This document shows, in pieces, positions 55,923-63,375 of a stretch of DNA of 64,000 bases. The translations under genes were made by a program, and so were the position numbers. Position 1 is the first letter of the stretch; the number at the start of each line of letters is the position of its first letter. The notes beneath the pieces were generated by a model. The model saw only the letters and a program-made list of their open reading frames with translations. It made no database searches and had not been told where the DNA came from. Origin of the DNA: Nostoc parmelioides FACHB-3921. GTDB lineage: Bacteria > Cyanobacteriota > Cyanobacteriia > Cyanobacteriales > Nostocaceae. The stretch is taken from contig NZ_JACJQL010000021.1 of assembly GCF_014696625.1 (NCBI RefSeq), forward strand, positions 1 to 64,000, read 5' to 3'.

Positions 55923-57778
55923 AGTCAAAAAGCAAACGCAAGCCTTCAGGAGAAATACGGCAAAGCCAAATTATCTCCACCTTTGGCCCCGGCGCAATGG
56001 TGGACTTACCAAATTACTCAGTTATCATCGGCGGACTCAACCACTGGCGGGGTAATAGACGGCGAATTTACGAAGACCGCCTTGCAGCCAGGGTTGCCGA
56101 GATTTTGGGTGTCAGAGACATTACCATGTATGCACCACCTACAGACGAGCAAGACCCAGCCGCCGCCAGAAGTGGGATTTCAGCTTTTACCTTCCCCACT
56201 TGGTTTGTCGCCCAAGTAGAAGAAACTTGGACTTCTCCTAACGCCAAAGAATACCGTACTCGTCCTCTGATACCTTGGGGTAGCTTAGTTAAAGGTAAAT
56301 ACCTCAGCGATACCAAAAAGAAAATCCCAGTTGTCCCCGTTCGCTTTGTCCAAGCTTGTGTTAACGGACACATCAGTGATATCGACTGGTATCGCTTTGT
56401 CCACAGCAATAGCGATGTTTCCAGTAAATGCCGGGGTCAACTTTGGCTTGACGAACGTGGTTCTGGCAACGATTTCGTAGATATCTTCGTTCGCTGCGAA
56501 GCCTGCGGCGCTCGTCGTCCCCTCTCTGATGCCACAGTACCCAATGGCAAAATTTTGGGTCAATGTTTGGGGCATCGTCCTTGGCTTGGGCCAAAAGCTT
56601 TTGAACCTTGCGTTTCCCGCGTCACTGGTAAACCAGAGTACAACCGACTGCTAGTAAGAGCTGCAAGTAATACCTACTTTTCTCAAGTTTTGAGTGTTAT
56701 CTCCCTCCCAGACTCAGATGAAGCCCTGCGAGCAGCAGTTAATTTAGTCTATGAAGACTTTCTTCAGTATGCAGAAAGCTCAGATGATGTCAAAAGAGAA
56801 CGCCGTAAACAAAAAGTTGCCAACGCCTTAGAGGGATTTAGCGATGAAGCTGTATGGGCAGAAATACGGCGCAAGCAAAGTGGACATGGAGACCAAGGTA
56901 AAAGTATTAAGCAAGTAGAAATTGAAACCTTGCTTTCCAGCCCAGAAGAGATGGGAGAAGATGCCCCAGATGGAGACTTTTACGCCCGCGCCCGCAAGTT
57001 AACTGCTTTGCCCTCATTATTATCGTCTCGTATTGACCGGATTATTTTAGTACATCGGCTACGAGAGGTCATTGCCCAAGTCGGGTTCACCCGCTTTGAA
57101 CCTGCAATGCCTGATATTGATGGCGAATTGGCCCTTGATGTGCGACGGGCAGTCCTTGATATCGAACCAAGCTGGGTTCCTGCCATCGAAAACCGTGGTG
57201 AGGGTGTATTTATCAGTTTTCAAAAACAGGCAATAGAAAACTGCGTAAAGCAGCCTGCGGTACAAAAACGTGGACTGGAATTGTTGAGGGGCTTCGAGGT
57301 GTGGCAGAAGCGCAAGGCACTCCCAGAAGCTAAATTTCCTGGGCTACCTTATATTATGCTGCATTCTTTATCACATCTATTGATCACAGCAGTATCTCTA
57401 GAATGTGGTTATGCTGCTTCATCAATTCGTGAACGCATTTATGTTGGTGACACTGGCTATGGAATTCTTTTATACACTGGTTCTCCTGGGTCGGAGGGAA
57501 CTTTGGGAGGTCTGGTACAAATTGGCAAGCGAATTGAGTACCATCTAACTACCGCCCTAGAATTAGGAAGGCTATGTTCTAATGACCCTGTTTGCGCCCA
57601 ACACCAGCCAGACAACGTACAAGAGGAGCGTTTTTTGCATGGTGCAGCCTGTCATGGATGTTTATTAATTGCTGAATCTTCCTGCGAACGTGGTAACGAA
57701 TTTCTTGACCGGGCGCTTGTCGTAGCTACAGTTGAGGGTTTGGGTGCTGAGTTTTTTCTCAATCAGGAATTGTCATGA
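55919..57778 (+). CDS. drmB: DISARM DUF1998 protein DrmB
   Basis: 619 residues. The start GEIRQSQIISTFGPGAMVDLP is typical of DrmB. The DUF1998 region covers about 475-600, with MLHSLSHLLITAVSLECGYAA, ERIYVGDTGYGILLYTG, GTLGGLVQIG and a cysteine set (CSNDPVC, HGAACHGCLLIAESSC) likely to bind zinc. Another C-x-x-C-type site occurs near 193 (CEACGARR). DrmB partners DrmA in the DISARM core. It overlaps drmA upstream and drmC downstream by 4 bases each. Confidence 0.92.
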   Translation: MKSKSKRKPSGEIRQSQIISTFGPGAMVDLPNYSVIIGGLNHWRGNRRRIYEDRLAARVAEILGVRDITMYAPPTDEQDPAAARSGISAFTFPTWFVAQVEETWTSPNAKEYRTRPLIPWGSLVKGKYLSDTKKKIPVVPVRFVQACVNGHISDIDWYRFVHSNSDVSSKCRGQLWLDERGSGNDFVDIFVRCEACGARRPLSDATVPNGKILGQCLGHRPWLGPKAFEPCVSRVTGKPEYNRLLVRAASNTYFSQVLSVISLPDSDEALRAAVNLVYEDFLQYAESSDDVKRERRKQKVANALEGFSDEAVWAEIRRKQSGHGDQGKSIKQVEIETLLSSPEEMGEDAPDGDFYARARKLTALPSLLSSRIDRIILVHRLREVIAQVGFTRFEPAMPDIDGELALDVRRAVLDIEPSWVPAIENRGEGVFISFQKQAIENCVKQPAVQKRGLELLRGFEVWQKRKALPEAKFPGLPYIMLHSLSHLLITAVSLECGYAASSIRERIYVGDTGYGILLYTGSPGSEGTLGGLVQIGKRIEYHLTTALELGRLCSNDPVCAQHQPDNVQEERFLHGAACHGCLLIAESSCERGNEFLDRALVVATVEGLGAEFFLNQELS

Positions 57779-58578
57779 CAGCGTTTCTCCAACTGAGCCG
57801 ACCAGTTTTGCTCAGTTTGGCTACAGCCTTTGAAACAGGAAGGCTTCATTCACCCTTTAACATATCAACTATTAAAACCTACGTCCCAGAAATTCTCAGT
57901 AGCAGCGTTGTTGAGGAACTTAATCGACTTAATGCAATGGGTGCTAGTCCTGACCACATAGCTTACACATTGCGTCTACTAGCAGCAGAACGGTCAGCAT
58001 CACAGGAAATACACGACAGAGTAGAGTTGGTTTGGACAGGACAGGAGGTTGTTGGTTCCCAAAGCCGCGATACTAGCGTTGTCGTGCGCGAGTTATTCAG
58101 CACGGCCAAAAGTAGCATCCTCATTTCTAGTTTTGCTGTTGACAAAGGGAAAAAAGCACAAGCTTTGTTTGGTGTGCTGGCTTCCCGGATGGATGCAAAT
58201 CCAGAGATAAATGTCAGGATGTTCCTTAATGTGAAGCGATCGCACAACAATAAATTACCAGAGTCAACGCTTCTCAAAGAGTTTGCAGACACATTCCGTA
58301 AAGAGATATGGACGGGACAACGCTTACCAGAAGTGTTTTATGACCCCCGTTCGCTCGCCCCAGGTACAGGTACAAAAGCCTGTCTTCATGCGAAATGTGT
58401 TGTTGTAGATGAAGAACGCCTGCTTGTAACTTCAGCCAACTTTACTGAAGCCGCCCACGAACGCAATATTGAAGCTGGTGTACTAATTGATGACCCTGTA
58501 GCTGCTAAAGGAATGCGATCGCAGTTTGAAACTTTAGTGGCAAAAAATATACTACGTCGAGTACCGGGAATTCAATGA
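57775..58578 (+). CDS. drmC: DISARM phospholipase D-like protein DrmC
   Basis: 267 residues. The C-terminal half has the PLD signature HAKCVVVDEERLLVTSANFTEAAHERN near 203-230, with the HxK and the N of the HKD motif. A weaker N-terminal half (SSILISSFAVDKGKK) forms the other lobe. DrmC is reported to be dispensable for protection in the studied systems. It is the last intact gene of the operon and overlaps drmB by 4 bases. Confidence 0.9.
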   Translation: MTAFLQLSRPVLLSLATAFETGRLHSPFNISTIKTYVPEILSSSVVEELNRLNAMGASPDHIAYTLRLLAAERSASQEIHDRVELVWTGQEVVGSQSRDTSVVVRELFSTAKSSILISSFAVDKGKKAQALFGVLASRMDANPEINVRMFLNVKRSHNNKLPESTLLKEFADTFRKEIWTGQRLPEVFYDPRSLAPGTGTKACLHAKCVVVDEERLLVTSANFTEAAHERNIEAGVLIDDPVAAKGMRSQFETLVAKNILRRVPGIQ

Positions 58579-58579
58579 T

Positions 58580-58741
58580 TTGACTAATTTCGCTGCTAAA
58601 GCATATGCGCTGGCAGCTGAATGTGATTGTGAAGCAGGTTGTCCAAGGTGTCTACATTCAACTGGTTGTCCGCAGCATAATGAAGCACTGCATAAAGACT
58701 TGGGTTTGTTTTTGTTAGATGCAATCAGTCAGGCAGTGTAG
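58580..58741 (+). pseudogene. C-terminal zinc-cluster remnant of a DUF1998/MrfA-type helicase protein
   Basis: From a base after the drmC stop a frame without its own ATG reads AAECDCEAGCPRCLHSTGCP, then HNEALHKDLGLFLLDAI, and stops at 58741. This C-x-C...GCPxC...CP..N pattern is the usual end of DUF1998-containing helicases (YprA/MrfA type). Nothing of the rest of such a gene is present. It looks like a recombination scar where DISARM joined, or replaced, another helicase locus. The following 290 bases (58742-59031) hold nothing I can support. Confidence 0.65.
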
Positions 58742-59031
58742 AACATTTGCGCCTACTGGGTTGAATAATTGCATCTTATACCGTATCAGATTTGACCAAG
58801 CCCACAAATGCTACTTGATACTGTTCACCCTGAATATTTCATACAGATCTATTTTTGATTCTGTAATTGCTACTGCCTGTGTTATCGCATATTCACCTTC
58901 CTGTTTCTTATTGTCCGTTAGTGCTTTGGTATTCGACAAGTAAATTAGCAAATCATCGGCTGATAATAGCTTGGTAATAGTTAAGTGCTATTCTCTCTTC
59001 CTTTGTAATCTTTAAAAACAATAGGAAATTT

Positions 59032-59259
59032 TCAATCTTGGTATTGTGAAGCATTAGCTATGGATTCCTTAACTGCTTGGTCTAATTCCTCAATTGAACA
59101 TCCATAAAGCTTACATAATGCTGCTGTCTGATCAATTCTTAGTTTTGGTATAGTACGCCCTTTCTCCCAATTGCGTACAGAAGATTCTCCAACACCAACT
59201 TTACTAGCTACATCGACGGTTCTGAGATTTAACCGCTCTCTTAACTGCTTCATATCCAT
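59032..59259 (-). CDS. XRE-family HTH regulator
   Basis: 75 residues. One XRE/Cro-type HTH fills residues 3-60: MKQLRERLNLRTVDVASKVGVGESSVRNWEKGR, given in part, followed by IPKLRIDQTAALCKLYG. The C-terminus is short. Proteins of this size are typically repressors that control a neighbouring gene. It diverges from the coiled-coil protein gene at 59405, and the 145-base gap holds two 15-base arms of an inverted repeat, likely its operators. Confidence 0.82.
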   Translation of the reverse strand: MDMKQLRERLNLRTVDVASKVGVGESSVRNWEKGRTIPKLRIDQTAALCKLYGCSIEELDQAVKESIANASQYQD

Positions 59260-59285
59260 TACAGTAACTTTACCATTTGCATTAC

Positions 59286-59390
59286 CGCAACGGGTTGACG
59301 CTTTTAGTTAACACAAGTAGAATTAGTAACAGAAAGCCGCTGCACTCGACTTCCAGGAAGAATCGCAACGGCTAACGTCAACCCCTTGCG
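59286..59390. promoter_or_regulatory. 15-base inverted repeat pair in a divergent promoter region
   Basis: CGCAACGGGTTGACG at 59286-59300 and CGTCAACCCCTTGCG at 59376-59390 are reverse complements at 14 of 15 positions, 90 bases centre to centre. They flank the region between the XRE regulator and the coiled-coil protein gene, a setting that fits paired operators. An internal CGCAACGG at 59364 repeats part of the first arm. Confidence 0.55.
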
Positions 59391-59404
59391 AGGTCAATAT
59401 AATC

Positions 59405-60955
59405 ATGACACAACTGCAAGGAGCGATCGTAGTTTTACCCGACAACCAAGCGATCGCCCAATTAGAATTAGAGCAATATATCGAAGAACAAGCCGATGCC
59501 ATTGCTCCTTTTGCAATAACTTACAGCTTCGATTACAACCAATTTAAAAAACCTGAACTACAAAGCAAAGCCCGAACAACGTTGGGTAACTTCTTAGGGT
59601 TTGTTCGCCAGACCTTTGATGGTTTATTAGAAAGTGGTCGAGCTTTGCAGCATGTCTATGACGACTGCATCGCTATGGCCACTGATGGGAAAAAGATTTT
59701 TGCAGCATGGCTCGATAGCCCTGACTTTGGGGCATCACGCTACATTGCTAAAGCCTCAATGGAAATATACACTTGGTTTGAGAAGCTTCCGAAAAGGTTA
59801 CAACGCCTTGTGCGCGAGAAAGTACAGAATTGGAGCGTTGCAGCCCTGCGTCAGTTAACTCAAATCTCAACTGACTTAGTGAAGGAGCTGGTAGGTACTG
59901 GGAAAAAGACAGTAGCACAAATTAAAGCGGCAGCAACCTCAAAACTGCCTACTCCTAAAGCAAATACTCTTTATAACTCTAAGTCAGTTCTGGTTGTTAG
60001 GAAATCAGATTCTATCGCATTATCTAAGCCACAGTTTGCACCGGGAGTGCGGGTTATCGTGGTCGAGGACAATATGGGTTGTACTGGATGTAGGGGCATC
60101 ATTATTTCTAAATGGGATAAAACTGACTCAGATTTGTGGTGGGTATTATTAGACCATACAGTTTCTATGGGACTAGAAACTAAGCGCCTGTTTGAACCAG
60201 AACAGTTACAAGTAGAAGTGTCCACTGCCGAAATTACTCCCAAACAGACAAAGCTTTACACAACTGAAAAACTCTACACTGCGGCTCAACTAGAGCAGAA
60301 AATAGCAGAAGCCTTAGCACAACAAAATCAAGAAAAAGCCGAAGAAGAACTGGGGCGGTTTGTTGAAATTCGAGATGCAGCACTAAAAGCAGCAACTGTA
60401 GAACTCCAAGCAGCAAGAGCATATGCCCAAAAAATGGCCCAAGCCAAGGAAGAAGTAGCTAAAAAGCTAATTGAAACAGAACGCGAACTAGGGAAAGTGC
60501 GGTCACTCCAAACAGAAAAGGCACAATTGGAACAACGAGTAGCCCAATTAGAAAAAGCTCTCGAAGATGCTAACAAAAACAGATGGAGCAATACATTCAA
60601 TAGCCAAGCTGCTAAAGTAGTGAACTCGGAGTTGGAGAAAACTATTACACCTTTAATGTCGGAAGTTGAGCATTTAAATAATGTACTCTTATTACGAGAA
60701 GAAGAACTAGCCAAACTTCAAGTTTTTAATACCAAACAACAGGAAGAAATAACGCAATTACGCCAATTATTACCTTTGCCTAACATCGAAACCCAAGAAT
60801 CAACAATTATTGCTGAATTTGGGCATATAGGAGAGCAGTTTGGTTGGGCTGGTTGGAGTCGTCAAGGTTATCTAGCAGTCAATGGAATTTTACATACAGG
60901 GATAAATGCTATTGCGGCTTTTGTCTTTGATTTGACTAATTCCCAACGTCATTAA
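59405..60955 (+). CDS. Coiled-coil protein with SH3/KOW-like middle domain, unknown
   Basis: 516 residues. The N-terminal ~190 residues are helical, with ASRYIAKASMEIYTWF and LVREKVQNWSVAALRQL. A middle segment near 210-270 (APGVRVIVVEDNMGCTGCRGIII and WWVLLDHTVSMGLETKRLFEPEQL) looks like a small beta-barrel of SH3/KOW kind, with a C-T-G-C pair. From about 295 to 460 a long coiled coil rich in Ala, Glu, Gln and Lys follows. The last 40 residues contain an aromatic helix (FGWAGWSRQGYLAV). I recognise a cyanobacterial-type hypothetical protein but no function. The XRE regulator facing it across the inverted repeat may control it. Confidence 0.68.
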   Translation: MTQLQGAIVVLPDNQAIAQLELEQYIEEQADAIAPFAITYSFDYNQFKKPELQSKARTTLGNFLGFVRQTFDGLLESGRALQHVYDDCIAMATDGKKIFAAWLDSPDFGASRYIAKASMEIYTWFEKLPKRLQRLVREKVQNWSVAALRQLTQISTDLVKELVGTGKKTVAQIKAAATSKLPTPKANTLYNSKSVLVVRKSDSIALSKPQFAPGVRVIVVEDNMGCTGCRGIIISKWDKTDSDLWWVLLDHTVSMGLETKRLFEPEQLQVEVSTAEITPKQTKLYTTEKLYTAAQLEQKIAEALAQQNQEKAEEELGRFVEIRDAALKAATVELQAARAYAQKMAQAKEEVAKKLIETERELGKVRSLQTEKAQLEQRVAQLEKALEDANKNRWSNTFNSQAAKVVNSELEKTITPLMSEVEHLNNVLLLREEELAKLQVFNTKQQEEITQLRQLLPLPNIETQESTIIAEFGHIGEQFGWAGWSRQGYLAVNGILHTGINAIAAFVFDLTNSQRH

Positions 60956-61088
60956 TAACAACAAATCACATTTTAGAGTTACGCCTAACAAATTACAGCT
61001 AGCTTCACATAATTGCTATGCAGAGAATACACAAAATGTATCTCTGTCCCTTGAGTTGCTGTAATTGCATTTAGGTGAGGGATCATTT

Positions 61089-61676
61089 ATGAAAAACTAT
61101 GAAATGCTCAAGAGTTTACCCAAAGAAAGGTTAGAAGCCAGACAATTTCTACGCCACTGTTTCGGTATTGCCGAACTCAGTTCTGGAGAACTTCTTGAAG
61201 AAGAAACAGATTCGCAATATCGAAAAAAATGCATCACTGTACTATGTGCAGTCTTAGGTGTACAAAGACCAACAGTTCGTAAGTGGGGAAGCGATCTCAA
61301 CTTTGACGGAATACCTAACTATTGTAAATTTACACTTGCTTACATTCACGCCGCCGAAATCGTACCAAACCAGCTAAATAGCATCTTGACAGGAGAATAC
61401 AATGCACCGGAAGTAGATGCTCAAACCTTTCTAGAAAAAATACTCCTTGAAGGGTTAACTGAAAAACAAATACTGCAAACTGTTTCCCACGCCAATTTTC
61501 GCGCAACTTGTGTCAAAACTCTCACGCAAGTATTACATATTGGCACCAAGTCAGTCCAAGATTGGGGTCAAGATATGTCGTTTCACAAAATGCCCAAAAT
61601 TCACAAGCACACCTTGGGCTATGCTTTGGCTGCTATCTCTAAATCATCAAAAGCTTGGAACAAACAAGCAGCCTGA
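61089..61676 (+). CDS. Protein with two tandem HTH-like repeats, unknown
   Basis: 195 residues from the ATG at 61089, with GGTGAGGG upstream (an ATG at 61065 is also in frame but has no such site). Two copies of a ~50-residue unit occur: YRKKCITVLCAVLGVQRPTVRKWG...IPNYCKFTLAYIHAA and FRATCVKTLTQVLHIGTKSVQDWG...MPKIHKHTLGYALAA. The V-x-x-W-G core following a short helix resembles a DNA-binding HTH. An internal duplication is clear; a role as a DNA-binding regulator is inferred. The gene ends 28 bases before the structured RNA that precedes iscB. Confidence 0.68.
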   Translation: MKNYEMLKSLPKERLEARQFLRHCFGIAELSSGELLEEETDSQYRKKCITVLCAVLGVQRPTVRKWGSDLNFDGIPNYCKFTLAYIHAAEIVPNQLNSILTGEYNAPEVDAQTFLEKILLEGLTEKQILQTVSHANFRATCVKTLTQVLHIGTKSVQDWGQDMSFHKMPKIHKHTLGYALAAISKSSKAWNKQAA

Positions 61677-61704
61677 ATTATTAGCAGTGACCGAAATAGG
61701 TAAG

Positions 61705-61950
61705 TCAACGACCTAACCGTTGAGTGCAAACCCCTATAAGGCAAGGGCTTGCAGTTAACTCTAGTTGACCAGTTCAAGTCCATTAAAGGGCTACGTTTAC
61801 GACAAGCGTTTAAGAACTCACCTTGGGGTGCGTGCCAGCCCCAGGCTCTGAAACCAGATTGTTAAAAGTCCGAGGAGGTTTAGGACCGTGCAATTTGGAT
61901 AGTTACCGATCGTAAACATGAACGAGGCAAACTTTACCCGTAAGGAGATG
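61705..61950 (+). ncRNA. HEARO / omega RNA of IscB
   Basis: The ~250 bases before iscB show HEARO hallmarks. TCAACG/CGTTGA (61705-61723) is the first stem; GCAAACCC/GGGCTTGC a second. The conserved segment TTGGGGTGCGTGCCAGCCCC is followed by CTCTGAAACCAGA. Near the 3' end come AAGTCCGAGGAGG, CCGTAAAC, GAACGAGG and a terminal CCCGTAAGGAG that also serves as the iscB ribosome binding site. In IscB systems this RNA carries a guide of about 16 bases at its 5' end and directs the nuclease. The candidate guide therefore lies within about 61685-61704, just downstream of the preceding gene. Confidence 0.85.
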
Positions 61951-61955
61951 CAGAA

Positions 61956-63233
61956 ATGCAAACCAATTATGTTTTTCTTGTTGACACCAATAAACAACCA
62001 TTAAACCCAATTCATCCCGCAAGAGCGCGAGAGTTACTTAACAAAAATAAAGCAGCAATTTACCGACAATTTCCTTTCACTCTTGTGCTGCACAAGGCAA
62101 TTGATAACCCAGTTGTTCGACTACTTACTCTTAAGCTTGACCCTGGTAGCAAAACTACAGGGATAGCATTATTAGATGGGGAGAATGTTATTTGGGCAGC
62201 AGAACTACAACATAGGGGCTGGTCCATCAAGGACGCACTTAACAGCCGCCGCTCGTTACGTAGATCCCGTCGTAGCCGCAAAACTCGTTACCGTATGGCT
62301 CGTTTTGATAACCGTAAGCGACCAGAAGGGTGGCTACCTCCTTCGTTGATGCATCGTGTTCTCACAGTTGAAACTTGGGTAAAACGGCTTTGTCGCTACG
62401 CACCCATCGCTCAAACTGTTATGGAATTAGTCAAATTCGACACGCAAAAAATGCAAAACCCAGAGATTGATGGCATCGAATATCAGCAAGGACAACTCGC
62501 TGGTTACGAAGTCCGACAATATCTTCTAGAAAAGTGGGGGCGTAAATGTGTTTACTGTGACAAAGAAGGCGTGCCACTTCAAATTGAACATATTCATCCA
62601 AAATCCAAAGGTGGTAGCAATCGTGTCAGCAATTTAGCTCTTAGCTGTAAACGATGCAATCTTAAAAAAGGGACACAACTTGTTGATGAGTTTTTGAAAA
62701 AAGATGCAAAAAGATTAGAGAAAATTAAACAACAAGCCAAAAAACCATTAAAAGATGCTGCCGCTGTTAATGCGACTCGTTGGACACTTTTTCATACCCT
62801 AAAAGGTATTTTGCCAACAACAACAGGAACAGGTGCTCAAACAAAGTACAATCGAACTCTTTTTCAACTAGAAAAGCAACACTGGATTGACGCGGCTTGT
62901 ATTGGCGACATTAAAGCAATTAAGTTGCTAACATTGCAGCCACTACTAATTAAAGCGAATGGTTGGGGAACCAGACAAATGGCTGGTACAAACAAGTATG
63001 GCTTTCCTATCCGTCATCGTACTCGTCAATCGCTTCATTTTGGCTTCCAGACTGGCGATATAGTTAAAGCTGTTGTGCTTTCAGGGAAGAAAGTGGGTCA
63101 GTACGTTGGTCGCGTATTATGTCGCGCCAGAGGCAGTTTTGACATCGTTACCAAGACCGGAAGAGTTGGAGACATCAATCATAGGTTTTGCAAACCCATT
63201 CACAAGAAGGACGGATATTCGTATGCTTTTTAA
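61956..63233 (+). CDS. iscB: IscB, omega-RNA-guided HNH/RuvC nuclease
   Basis: 425 residues, all domains in order. The PLMP domain (QPLNPIHPARARELLNKNKA, 15-34), RuvC-I with D62 (LDPGSKTTG), the Arg-rich bridge helix (RRSLRRSRRSRKTRYR, 98-113), RuvC-II with E157 (VMELVKFD), the HNH domain (CVYC 198-201, EHIHPKSKGGSNRVSN with H212, and CKRCN 231-235) and RuvC-III with H309 and D312 (HWIDAACIGD). A C-terminal domain of ~110 residues follows (GWGTRQMAGTN, KAVVLSGKKVGQYVGRV). All catalytic residues are present, so both strands could be cut. IscB is the ancestor of Cas9. No TnpA transposase lies beside it. AAGGAG sits 8 bases upstream of the ATG. Confidence 0.95.
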   Translation: MQTNYVFLVDTNKQPLNPIHPARARELLNKNKAAIYRQFPFTLVLHKAIDNPVVRLLTLKLDPGSKTTGIALLDGENVIWAAELQHRGWSIKDALNSRRSLRRSRRSRKTRYRMARFDNRKRPEGWLPPSLMHRVLTVETWVKRLCRYAPIAQTVMELVKFDTQKMQNPEIDGIEYQQGQLAGYEVRQYLLEKWGRKCVYCDKEGVPLQIEHIHPKSKGGSNRVSNLALSCKRCNLKKGTQLVDEFLKKDAKRLEKIKQQAKKPLKDAAAVNATRWTLFHTLKGILPTTTGTGAQTKYNRTLFQLEKQHWIDAACIGDIKAIKLLTLQPLLIKANGWGTRQMAGTNKYGFPIRHRTRQSLHFGFQTGDIVKAVVLSGKKVGQYVGRVLCRARGSFDIVTKTGRVGDINHRFCKPIHKKDGYSYAF

Positions 63234-63375
63234 GAGAAATCTTAGGCAGTTAAAATTGCCGACGAGCTTCACCCCCATTTCTCAAGGCAGAGGCACCCGG
63301 CCTTTAATTTGTGGTGGTCTTTTAAGACCAACGAGCTTTTAAGACCAACGAAATTAATGCAAAGAGAATTTTATC
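63234..63375 (+). repeat. Right flank of the IscB element: nested hairpins and 17-base tandem repeat
   Basis: Directly after the iscB stop, GAGAAAT (63234-63240) pairs with ATTTCTC (63277-63283) around a GGCA/TGCC stem. Further on, CTTTTAAGACCAACGA occurs at 63319-63334 and again at 63336-63351, and the first copy overlaps the palindrome GGTCTTTTAAGACC (63316-63329). This may mark the end of the mobile element. Confidence 0.5.

Noticed and set aside
58719..58943. 74-residue plus-strand ORF after drmC
   Set aside because: It overlaps the helicase remnant in another frame and has no start signal or motif.
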